The translations under genes and the position numbers were made by a program. Positions 22,870 to 31,617 of a DNA stretch of 64,000 nt are shown one piece after another (within the stretch, counting starts at the first letter, position 1; each line of letters starts with the position of its first letter). Source of the DNA: Lepiota brunneoincarnata (taxonomy: Eukaryota; Basidiomycota; Agaricomycetes; Agaricales; Agaricaceae); the NCBI GenBank assembly GCA_023014365.1, contig JAEBUN010000021.1, forward strand, positions 434,001 through 498,000, read 5' to 3'. The notes under the pieces were generated by a model. It was not told the DNA's origin and searched no databases. It saw nothing but the letters and a program-made list of their open reading frames with translations.

Positions 22870-23269
22870 CTTCTCAAATGAGGACTGGTTTATGGGCACC
22901 TTGTGGAGCGCTTCATCGGCATCTTGGTCTATATGGGGTAGGGAAAACCCACCCAGGACGGCCTGGCCTCAAGTGTGGCCTCCCCGGGGCCTGGACCTGG
23001 ATCAAGAAACCGTTGACCAGGAGCAGCCTCAGCCGCGGCCCCTATCACGGTCTCAGAAGTGGTTTGCGGTGTTCATATCGCTTGACGGCGCGCCAAACGT
23101 GTTCCTCAACTCCTCCGGCTGCAAGCACATTTGTCACCAGTTGGGTCGCATCTTTCCCTCCACCACAACCTGGGATATGGGCACGAATGAGTGGCAATCC
23201 AGGGTGAGAGAGTGACTCATGATGCTCGAACGTCTGTTGCTTCCCTCTATTGTCCCCTTCATGATTCAT
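22870..23269 (-). pseudogene. Decayed copy (copy 0) of the Arg/Gly-rich secreted protein gene
   Basis: The sequence is homologous to the copy at 45495-45878. The minus frame retains GGVEEHVWRAVKRYEHRK, matching ARGVEEHVGRAVEHYERR there, and the downstream DNA keeps the decayed basic-repeat region. The signal peptide and most repeats are lost. It lies directly after the two-module membrane gene, the same order seen at 44398-45878. Confidence 0.65.
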
Positions 23270-25190
23270 GATATCATTGCAGACAAACGGTATATACAGG
23301 GATGTAGATCCAGTTCGGGGTTTCCATCAGTACTCTGCTGGTGTCTGGGAGGATCTCCAAAGGCAACCAACCCCCTCTGGACGACTCGCCGGAACCCACA
23401 CAGGTATGATAAGCCCGCGAGCATGATGTCATCCCAACATCTATTTGAATCAATTGGGAAAGGCGGAATTGGATAGTGGCCCCTCTTAACCGTGGATCTG
23501 TCTGTAAAATGCATGGGCACATTAGAGGTTAGCAAAGACGATGGACCCGAGGAGGTTTACCATTACCTGACACCGACTGTAGCTGCTATGGGTAATCAGG
23601 CTGGGTAGTTCCAGGCACTGCCACTGGCCAAATCGCTCGCGCGTTGGCAACTTCAATCCGCATGTCATGTCAGCGGCGTGGGACAGCGGTTTGCTTCAGA
23701 AAATGCCCAAAAGCCCACACGAAAGATCACACCATGATGCATAATACGAACCCTGAGATCCTTGATTGAAGCTCGACAGGCAACCTTCGAGCATAATGGG
23801 TAATTTCGTACATGTGCCAATAAGGTCGAACCATCAGGAGCGGTGTACTGACAACAAAGACAGTGAAACTCCAGACGGCTCGAAAAACCGAAAACGCATG
23901 TGGCCATTGGCCATAGGAGGCAAGTCCTGATATGAAACGCCAACACCACCATGCTGTAATACAACGTGATCCTATCACAATCACGCAATCATATCCCGTA
24001 CCCGAAGGTTGGTAGCTATTCGGTTCGGCGCTCACCTCCGAAAGGGTCCCAGATAATTCTTCTCCCAGAGTGCTACTCTCATTTATCCCTAGGAGACGAC
24101 TATGGATCTACGGCCAACAGCTCAATAGTGTAGTGACAACGAACAGGAGCTGAAGTTGCGCATGCGCAGCTGGTGAACGAACCTCTAGCATGCTGATGAG
24201 GTGTGAAATAAGCCGAGCAAGAAAGCGTCCTGTGAGAACGTGCTCGGGGTCGAGATGAAGTGGCGATGATTGTACAAAATGGGAGAAGATGGCTTGGGAG
24301 GGTTCTTGAGTAGAAGGCAGAAAGAACTAGCCTTAATTTTCGGTCGTTCTGTTATTAGCATAACTAGGTGCACTGTTACTATCCATAGAATTCGACCTTG
24401 AAATAATTCGATTTGGCCAGCCATCTCTAGGCGAAGAATATCAGAGGAGATTGTGATGGATTTGGTCTGGTAACGATGCAACGGAGGGCTCCACAAATGG
24501 ACTCACTATCCGCTACACCAGTTACGTATCAGAGATCCCAGAACTTCGAGCAATGGTCCAGAAGTGGCGATAAACATAGAAATCAGATGGAAGTAGTTCT
24601 CGGCGCTGCTCCCAAGGTGATATATTCCTATATGACAAGCTCACAATCTCAAAGATTGAGTGCACATATCAAATTTCACTTCGGAGTCTATCTAGGCTCG
24701 TTGATCATTGACTCACTGGTAATATGTTCCCATCAAACTCACTTAGAGTTTTCCTTAGCAGAAGTGGTTATTTGTGTAGACAGGAGGGACCCAGTAGCGA
24801 AATTAACAGAGGTGGTAACCCATTACCTTAGCATTCAATATTCAACATCCATCCCTAATCCAATGGCTCCTGCCACCCAGGCTTTTTTATACACCGGCAA
24901 GGCCATGATTGATATGCATGCCAGTGATTGCATCCCCTTCCCCTGTCTTTACAGTCAAATATTTGGCTGGCTGAATGTTGATGTCATTGCAATGTGATGT
25001 ATACGCGGGGTAGTCTATTCAATACTCACACAATATGAGTAGAGCAAGAGAAAACCGGCTTACATTGGGTATTTTGATCACAGACCCTGCCATGATACAC
25101 ATCTTGGGATGGCCTTCCTTCGACCTAACCGTTTCAGACGGGAAGATGATAACAGGCCAATTCTGGAACCATCGTGCACGTAGACCACAG
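23270..25190. other. Leader part of block B, no intact gene
   Basis: This is the counterpart of 17150-19120. It holds a longer minus-strand open stretch (23727-24035, with VRPYWHMYEITHYARRLPVE) that is interrupted in copy A. No family was recognised and no intact gene was seen. Confidence 0.3.
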
Positions 25191-25197
25191 AAGACAA

Positions 25198-25203
25198 TAT
25201 ATA
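25198..25203 (+). promoter_or_regulatory. TATA box of membrane gene copy B
   Basis: TATATA lies 50 bp upstream of the copy B ATG at 25253, conserved with copy A. Confidence 0.45.
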
Positions 25204-25252
25204 GTGCCTCTGCTGCGACCTCCATACATCAACACCAAATCATCCAGGAGGC

Positions 25253-28200
25253 ATGACGCAGGCCGACCCACGACCCGGTTCCACCTTACAATCTCCCAAT
25301 GACCTGACGCTGCTCAGGAAATTTCTCATTCGCATCGTCATTTTTGTAATCCTTGAAGTTGCATTTACCGCCCTCGCCCTCATTTGTGCAATCAGGCCAG
25401 TCGATTTTCAACTACCTCTGTCTGAAGCGCAGGCTCAGACTGCCTTCACCATCATATTCATCATGTAGCATGCGGTTGCAATTATCAACATAGAATATTG
25501 TGTCTTGCATGGGTTCAGCAGCGAATGGTACCATCGTTTTCATGTTACGAGGAGGATGATCCCAGGACACACTGACCTTGTTTCAACAATCAATTCCGGA
25601 CTGCTCGTTCGGATGAAATACTTGTTCGCAAGAGACGCAAGTCCCTCCTACCGTATCTTGTTTCTCGTCTCTTTGGCGTTGGTTGCCCTTGCGGGTATTG
25701 GGCCCAGCGTTATTCAGGTCGATGGTAATCCCCGGTTCGTTGCCGGGTCACTCAATGTTACCGGGTTCACTGTCTCAGGAGGAAATATAACAACAATCGG
25801 ACTGACTGTCATGTCTGCCGGAAGAACGTTTACCGACCTTGAACAGAATTGAGGCACCAATGGTGTTTTTGATGTGCAGGAAGGATTCCTAATCGCAGGG
25901 GTGGATGGGGGTAGCAATGGATTAACCACGGATACCATATACCGGTCTGATGTCTGGCTCTATAACATCAGTTGTGGATGGGAAAGGCCCTTGTTTAACC
26001 TGTCCTCTTGGAATACCACTTGGTACGCAGGTGGATATACCTGGTTTTCCCCATCCCCACCGTTGACCGGTGCAAAAGCGATTAGTGGTCAGCTCAACCA
26101 GCATTTCCCAGAATGATTACTGTCCACTAACACTAGTGCTTAGGAATGATGCCCATGTACCACTTCTTGAACGACCCGAAGCCTGGTGACCTAAGAAATT
26201 ACCCCCAATTTATACCAGAAATGGGTGAAGACACAGGGTTATCGGGATACCTTTTTTATGGCTGGAATAGCACCTTTCCACGCCCACAAAGGAATATGAG
26301 TAGTTTTATCCTTGACCACATTCCGACATTATATCGCCCTTCCGGATTCCATTTCATTAACTTCGATGGTGAAGATGGATTCTTCGACTGCCTGCTTGCG
26401 GCATTCCTCATCTGTGATCCACAGGCTCAACTTTTAGATGGCCAAGTTGTTGTGACACCAGGTGTTAAATAAAGTGACAGATCACTTATTAGTTAGTAAC
26501 AAATTATGATATATAAGTAATTAGTTGTTATGTACACCCATCCCTTGGGGATGTCAATTAGTGGACACTGAGTTTCACGCCTCATGTCCATTTTGACAGG
26601 ATGGGACCTTAGACTAGCCAAATCCTATTATGTGAAGGGGAGTTACATACGAAGAACCTTTACACTTGACTGAATCAGTGGGCTTATCAAATCACACTAT
26701 TATTAACAACATGTGAATACATCAGTGATTGTTGATCAACTTGAGCTAGTGACTAGTGATCGGTGTGTCACTGATACTATTGACTCTACTCAGTTCAACA
26801 CCAGGCAATAAAAGTGTTGTGGTTACTTCGATGTCTCGACCTCCAAATCGCCTCTCAGGGAGTGTGGGAAATATTCCGGTTGGAGCTGCCGGTGCTATCC
26901 TCGGCCTCAGCCTGCTTGATGCACTTGACACAGATTATGAGGATACAGATATTTGCATTGGGGATCTAGCTGCTCAAGTGTTTCTCAATGATTCTACTCT
27001 GAGTTTCGACTCTGATTCCCTTCATGTTGGAATCCTCCCAATTCAGGACATTCAATGCAACCTCAACAAATACATCGCTGTCACAGCAAAGAGATTTTTC
27101 TCATATTTTCCAGAAACAGATCCTTCACCTGTTCAGGGTGCAGTTCTGGTGGATCAACTGGCACTTGTGTCGAGCAGGCCCTTGCTGATCACAACAATTG
27201 CTCTCACGATCAGAGCCATCCTGGCACTGGTCACCAACCTCATCTTGTTACACTCATGGAAAGTTCCGCCATTCAAGCTTGAGATGTTAATGCGACATGT
27301 TGAAGTAGAAGTCAAAGGATCAATTACGTTGAGCCCACAGTCAGATCGATTGACCAAGGCCTACCATTCATTTAGCCCTCGTTCTGAAACCAACAGGTTT
27401 GTTGTTCTCTTTAATTCTACTGCGTATTCAAGTGCTCACCACACCCTCTCAGGCTTCCCCAAACCAGCCCTATTCCCATGAGCAGACTGAGTAGCCTATA
27501 TTTTATGGTCCGACTTTCTGCATTTGTGGTTCTGGAAGTTGCACTTCTTGCCCTGGCTTTCATTTTCTCCCTGTGTAACACCATCATTCATGTGTCGCTA
27601 TCACCAACAGAAGTCAAAACAGGAGTTAATGTCCTATTCATCATTTTGCAATCCTTCACCATCTGGCTAGCTTCTGAAGCCACAACATCTGCTTTTAGTG
27701 GCGAATGGTCGCTTCAGCATCAGAGGATGCATCATTTGGTACCTGGAATCACCGACCACGTTTTGTGGTTGATGTCCAACCTCAATGACAGGTCCAGATA
27801 TTTTTTTACCCAAAGGTCCAGCATACCATTCCGCATCGCTTTCTTTGTTTCGTTGCTGCTGATGGCATCGAAGTCCATTGTTCCTGGAGCAATTTCGGTG
27901 TCAAATATTCGGAAAAATGACAGGGTCATGCTCAATGTGAGCGACCTGAGGCAGCTGACTTCCTCTCAAGGTGATAGTAACGCAAACAACCTCAACTTTC
28001 ATGATCGCCAGAGCCACCTGGTGTATGTCATGGAAGAAGATCTTAGCCTTGTGCGTGGTTTTTTGTTAGAGCCTAACTGGATAATGGGTTGGCCTGATGG
28101 GTGGGACATTATGAGAGGGAATGCGGAGTATCAGGCTGACGTTGCCCATTTCAATTTCACTTGCTTGTGGAAAATGCCTCGATTGGCACCTCATAATGTG

Positions 28201-28606
28201 CGTACTGCCTGGGTTGCAGATGGGCAGGAATGGAAGGTTTGGGGTGAGCCCCTGGAGGAAATATCGTATATTGGGGGTAAGTCCTTCAGTGTGAAGGCCC
28301 CGGTCCTGGCTGACCATCGTGCAGGGATCATTCCACTGTATCATTTTATCAATGTCCAACCAGACCCAAGGTCTGCCTTTCTATTTGTCAGGACAAATGA
28401 TTCATTCCCGGTCAGCAGTGATAAGAACTCATGACTGGTAGTCAATCTCAACAATATCCCAACACTTGCCCATCCTCGCGGGCTCATGACAAATGTTTCT
28501 TCCAAAACTATTCATTGGAAGTCCCCACTATCTGCCTTCCTCCTGTGTGACCCTCACATGAATCTCTCAGGTGGCGAAGTAGAATTTGTTGGTCCAAACC
28601 TGAACA
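25253..28606 (+). pseudogene. Two-module transmembrane protein, copy B, 5' part
   Basis: It has the same exon layout as copy A (introns 26088-26143 and 27397-27452, 56 bp each). It is broken by TAG at 25466 (TGG in A), TGA at 25850 (CGA in A) and TGA at 28432 (CGA in A). A 338-bp solo LTR also sits at 26463-26800, after VVVTPG. Module 2 (27478-28434) stays open through the site where copy A has lost 7 nt, so B shows the ancestral length there. Homology ends at about 28606 at the codons aligned with V-S-P-N of copy A; the remaining roughly 165 codons are found at 44398-44910. Confidence 0.85.
26463..26800. mobile_element. Solo LTR (338 bp) in membrane gene copy B
   Basis: The element is absent from copy A, so the insertion is seen directly. 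It begins TGTTAAATAAAG and ends AGTTCAACA (TGTT..AACA ends). It is flanked by the 5-bp target repeat CCAGG at 26458-26462 and 26801-26805. It is unrelated to the 453-bp chromovirus LTR. Its size and ends suggest a different LTR superfamily, perhaps Ty1/copia, but no internal sequence remains to prove it. Confidence 0.88.
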
Positions 28607-28628
28607 AAATCCCTGTCTGACCAGCCAA

Positions 28629-28871
28629 CTACATGTGTTTGAACCCGGGAGCTGGCCCACCGATTGCGTTGGATGAGCCATGACCTATTGGCCTGAATGT
28701 CAGCGCAAGAGGATGGAGGTCCAGATCTAGAATGGTATCCACCGATTCAAGTGGAAGGCATGAATTCAAAATGTCACAAGTAGCGAAGACATCTGATTCG
28801 GAAGGGATATGATGTTCATCTCTAGTAGTAGAGTCGGCTGCATTGAGAAGTGGAGACAGGACAGCACCCAT
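28629..28871 (-). CDS. Small hypothetical frame
   Basis: An 80-codon minus-strand frame encodes MGAVLSPLLNAADSTTRDE and LPLESVDTILDLDLHPL. It lies just inside the 15.8-kb segment that interrupts block B and downstream of the TPR part of the STAND gene. It may be a fragment of a larger gene. No family can be assigned with confidence. Confidence 0.25.
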   Translation of the reverse strand: MGAVLSPLLNAADSTTRDEHHIPSESDVFATCDILNSCLPLESVDTILDLDLHPLALTFRPIGHGSSNAIGGPAPGFKHM

Positions 28872-29128
28872 TGTTGTTGGTTAATCCCCCCACTACTCTC
28901 CTCTATCTCTCCCATTTCCTGTTCACTTCCCTCTAGTTCATTAGCACATTATTTATCTGCTGATATTATATTGTATGTGTATTGATTTTTGTAGAGTAAA
29001 GGTTTTATGTCATTTGAATGAAACAAATGAAAGTGGAGGCCCTTCCTGAAATGCCCAACTACCAACAACAAAGCCAAACCACTGAAGATAACCAAAGATG
29101 GGGTAATGCATAAAGTAATGAAAATGCC

Positions 29129-29827
29129 TTATGCTGTGGATAGCACCTCCCTGCGCTTCTGAACATGTTCAAGTAGCTTTAAGTCCATAGTTTCATCTCG
29201 TGGTGACTGGCATTGACAGTGAAGAAGAAGAGCTTCGTTGAAATATTGCTCAGCTTTGTCCAATTTATCCCATTGCAAATGCACTCGTCCCAGCAGCTGG
29301 ACATTGTTGGCCTCACCAAGCATGTCATGTGATTGCTGGTGAAGCTCCATTGCTTTCTTGAAAGCCAACTTGGCTTTGTCTAGCTTATCCCATTGCAAAT
29401 ACACTTGTCCCAGCTTCTGGACATCGTTGGCCTCACCAAGCATGTCATGCAATTGCTGGTGAAGCTCCATCACTTTCTTGAAAGCCAACTCAGCTTCGTC
29501 TAGCTTATCCCATTGCAAATACACTTCTCCCAGCTTCTGGACATTGTTGGCCTCACCAAGCACAGAATGCAATTGCTGGTGAAGCTCCATTGCTTTCTTG
29601 AAAGCCAACTTGGCTTCGTCTAGCTTATCCCATTGCAAATACACTTGTCCCAGGTTCTGGACATCATTGGCCTCACCAAGCACAGAATGCAATTGCTGGT
29701 GAAGCTCCATCACTTTCTTGAAAGACAACTCAGCCTCAGCTAGCTTATTCTGTCAAAAATACACACGTGACAAGGCTGAAACACATTGCACATGTAACCT
29801 TGATGACCCAACCACCTTCCGCTGCAG
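29129..29827 (-). pseudogene. C-terminal TPR part of an NB-ARC/TPR (NLR-like STAND) protein
   Basis: The minus frame 29728-29129 holds four to five tetratricopeptide-type repeats of 40 residues, such as LGEANNVQKLGEVYLQWDKL followed by a FKK-MELHQQLH helix. The last is degenerate, and the frame ends in a basic tail (KRREVLSTA). Repeats of this kind form the ligand-sensing end of fungal STAND NTPases. Upstream the frame continues through a TGA at 29753-29755 to the edge of the chromovirus. After removing the element and one TGCAG copy it is continuous with the NB-ARC part at 35993-38023. The two halves are therefore one gene. Confidence 0.85.
29185..29743 (-). repeat. 120-bp tandem repeats encoding 40-residue TPRs
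   Basis: The period is exactly 120 bp; for example the block TAGCTTATCCCATTGCAAAT recurs at 29381, 29501 and 29621. Neighbouring units differ at only a few positions. Such near-identity is typical of recently amplified or homogenised repeats in fungal STAND proteins. Confidence 0.9.
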
Positions 29828-30280
29828 TGTAAGGGGACAATCCACAAACACCCCTAAGCCTCCCAGCACACTGTACATCCCCCCTTTCAAACGCTTACAC
29901 CCCAAACATAACCAGAATGCACCAGAGGTCCCCTCACTGCCCAGTTAAACCCCTCCCTTCACCCTCCTTAACCCTCACCGGCTTCCTCCCATTTCCTGTA
30001 GACTTTAGACTGTTATCTTCACTCCCCACACTCATTTTAATCACACCTGGCCTTGTGCAACACCCAGACACCACCGTCAAGCCTTGTTCAATTTATATTG
30101 ATTATATAAGTCAAGTATATACATAGTTTTCGCCTGCAGGGGTTCCCTCATCCTATTCTCTTAGGATTTCCCTGCAGGTATGGACTCCCTACTTAGCTCA
30201 CAGATTAATAATACTTAGGATTTCCCTGCAGTGACGTTTCGGCTCCCTGAGTTGTCCGAACCCTCCAGGTTGCCCTAACA
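29828..30280 (+). repeat. 5' LTR of the chromovirus
   Basis: TGTAAGGGGA to TTGCCCTAACA. It contains TATATAAG at about 30098-30105 and a second TATA-like element at 30114-30121. The sequence ATCCTATTCT at 30150-30159 lies a plausible start-site distance downstream. Confidence 0.97.
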
Positions 30281-30282
30281 GA

Positions 30283-30292
30283 AGAATAGGAT
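30283..30292 (+). other. Candidate self-priming primer-binding site
   Basis: AGAATAGGAT begins two bases after the 5' LTR. It is the exact reverse complement of ATCCTATTCT at 30150-30159 in the LTR, about 30 nt after a TATA-like element. In Tf1/sushi-type elements the 5' end of the RNA folds back on this site and primes reverse transcription without tRNA. No CCA-type tRNA 3' complement is evident here. Confidence 0.5.
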
Positions 30293-30414
30293 CCCCCTAA
30301 CGAGACCAGTCCGGTGTCCATAGGCCCTACCCTGTCCATAACGTGTTTTTCGACTCAGTAGCAGCCTAACACTCAGCACTCTTCTCTCCCCTCGTCCAAC
30401 CTCGTCTCTCACTC

Positions 30415-31617
30415 ATGTCACAGCAAAATGCACCGGAGAACGGGCCCTCAGACCCTCTGGCTATGATTGCCCAACTCCAGCAGGACGTGGCATCGGTGAT
30501 GACTAGGCAGGCCGACTCCGAGCTGGCCCTCACGGAAGTGATCCAGTCGATTCAAACCACCCTTCAAGAACTCTCCCAATGTCCAAAAACCCCAAATGCT
30601 CCTGACGCGACTCCACCCGTCCCCGACACGTCCCCTCCCTCTACCCAACGCACTCGCTCCTCAAAAGTCAAACCAGCGACTCCACCAGACTTCTCGGGTG
30701 ACCGAACGCGTGGGAGGGCCTTCTTGAACTCCTGTAACACTTACCTACGACTCTGCCCGACTCATTTCGCCTCGGACCAGCAGAAGATACTCTGGGCTAT
30801 GTCGTTCATGAAAGAGGGGCGTGCTGCTAAGTGGACGGATCAGATATTTCGGTGGGAAGATAGGAACCAAGGAGCAGAGAGGTTCCTAGATTGGGAGGAC
30901 TTTCAAGGCGAATTCCGTAAGCACTTCTTCCCCGTGGACTCCGAGGCAGCTGCTGTCAATCGGCTGGAAGGTACAGAGTACTTCCAACGAAACAGGAACG
31001 TCGAAGACTACCTGGACGAGTTCCTAGAGCTTATCTCGGACTCCGGGTACAAAGATGACAAGACCATCGTTGTCAAGTTCCGTCGAGGCCTCCGCCCGGC
31101 CATACAGACCGCAGTAGCCACGATGACGGCCAACCGACCCTCGGACAATGCTCCGGAGGCTTGGTACAAGGCAGCGCAGCTCATAGATCAGAACCGAGCT
31201 GCCAACGATGCCTTCCAAGCCTTGGGGCGGACACAAATACCCTCGGCAAAGCCCTCCGCCAACCCCTATCGCCTCACATCTGCCCCTGTCGCCCCCCTTG
31301 CCACGTCAACTTCGACCCCCTTTCCATCAGCCCGCTCCTTTGCCCACGTCACCCCCACTCCGACCAAACCCGTCCCAATGGATATTGATGCGACCAGAAA
31401 GGCCACGACGACGCCCGTAGTCTGCTACAGATGCCACCAGCCGGGCCACGTCAAATCCGAATGCCCTAGGCGCTTCGACGTTCGCTTCTTAGACTTGGAG
31501 GAGAGGGAAGCCCTGATTCAGCAATTATTAGCCGAGAAAGACATCGTGGAAGCTCAAGGGTCATTGGAACATCGAGAAAGCGAAGACGAGACGGATTTTG
31601 TCTCAGGCGGTCGGTGA
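30415..31617 (+). CDS. gag: Chromovirus Gag (400 aa)
   Basis: Structural protein of the element, forming the virus-like particle and binding its RNA. The N-terminal 80 residues contain a coiled-coil-like stretch and a Pro/Thr linker. The central part, about residues 85-260, is a Retrotrans_gag-type domain (FSGDRTRGRAFLNSCNTYLR, WAMSFMKEGRAAKWTDQIF, DYLDEFLELISDSGY). A CCHC zinc knuckle, CYRCHQPGHVKSEC, lies at about residues 337-350. The tail is acidic. The ATG at 30415 follows a 134-nt leader. The stop overlaps the beginning of the pol frame (GTGA at 31614-31617), so pol lies in the -1 frame relative to gag. No breaks were seen. Confidence 0.95.
   Translation: MSQQNAPENGPSDPLAMIAQLQQDVASVMTRQADSELALTEVIQSIQTTLQELSQCPKTPNAPDATPPVPDTSPPSTQRTRSSKVKPATPPDFSGDRTRGRAFLNSCNTYLRLCPTHFASDQQKILWAMSFMKEGRAAKWTDQIFRWEDRNQGAERFLDWEDFQGEFRKHFFPVDSEAAAVNRLEGTEYFQRNRNVEDYLDEFLELISDSGYKDDKTIVVKFRRGLRPAIQTAVATMTANRPSDNAPEAWYKAAQLIDQNRAANDAFQALGRTQIPSAKPSANPYRLTSAPVAPLATSTSTPFPSARSFAHVTPTPTKPVPMDIDATRKATTTPVVCYRCHQPGHVKSECPRRFDVRFLDLEEREALIQQLLAEKDIVEAQGSLEHRESEDETDFVSGGR

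Larger units (their letters stand above)
17090..23140 (+). repeat. Tandem block copy A (about 6.05 kb)
   Basis: Sequence from about 17090 to 23140 is repeated from about 23141, with a constant offset of roughly 6.05-6.07 kb (17184 pairs with 23229; 19182 with 25253). The block holds a decayed leader region, the two-module membrane protein gene and a decayed copy of the Arg/Gly-rich secreted protein gene. Copy A keeps most CpGs. Confidence 0.9.
23141..28606 (+). repeat. Tandem block copy B, 5' part (CpG-decayed)
   Basis: This is the second copy of the roughly 6-kb block. It matches copy A from about 17090 to 22180 and stops abruptly inside the membrane gene at about 28606. The missing 3' end is found at 44398-45878. 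Compared with copy A, many CG dinucleotides are now TG or CA. Examples are CGCGCT to CATGTT near 25535 and AATCGA to AATTGA at 25850. Confidence 0.85.

Noticed and set aside
26455..26808. DNA transposon with 8-bp target duplication ACACCAGG
   Set aside because: The ends TGTT..AACA with a 5-bp CCAGG repeat fit an LTR better; the apparent 8-bp repeat arises because the element itself ends in ACA.
29185..29743. 120-bp minisatellite without coding meaning
   Set aside because: The period equals 40 codons, the frame stays open across all units and each unit fits a TPR-type helix pair.
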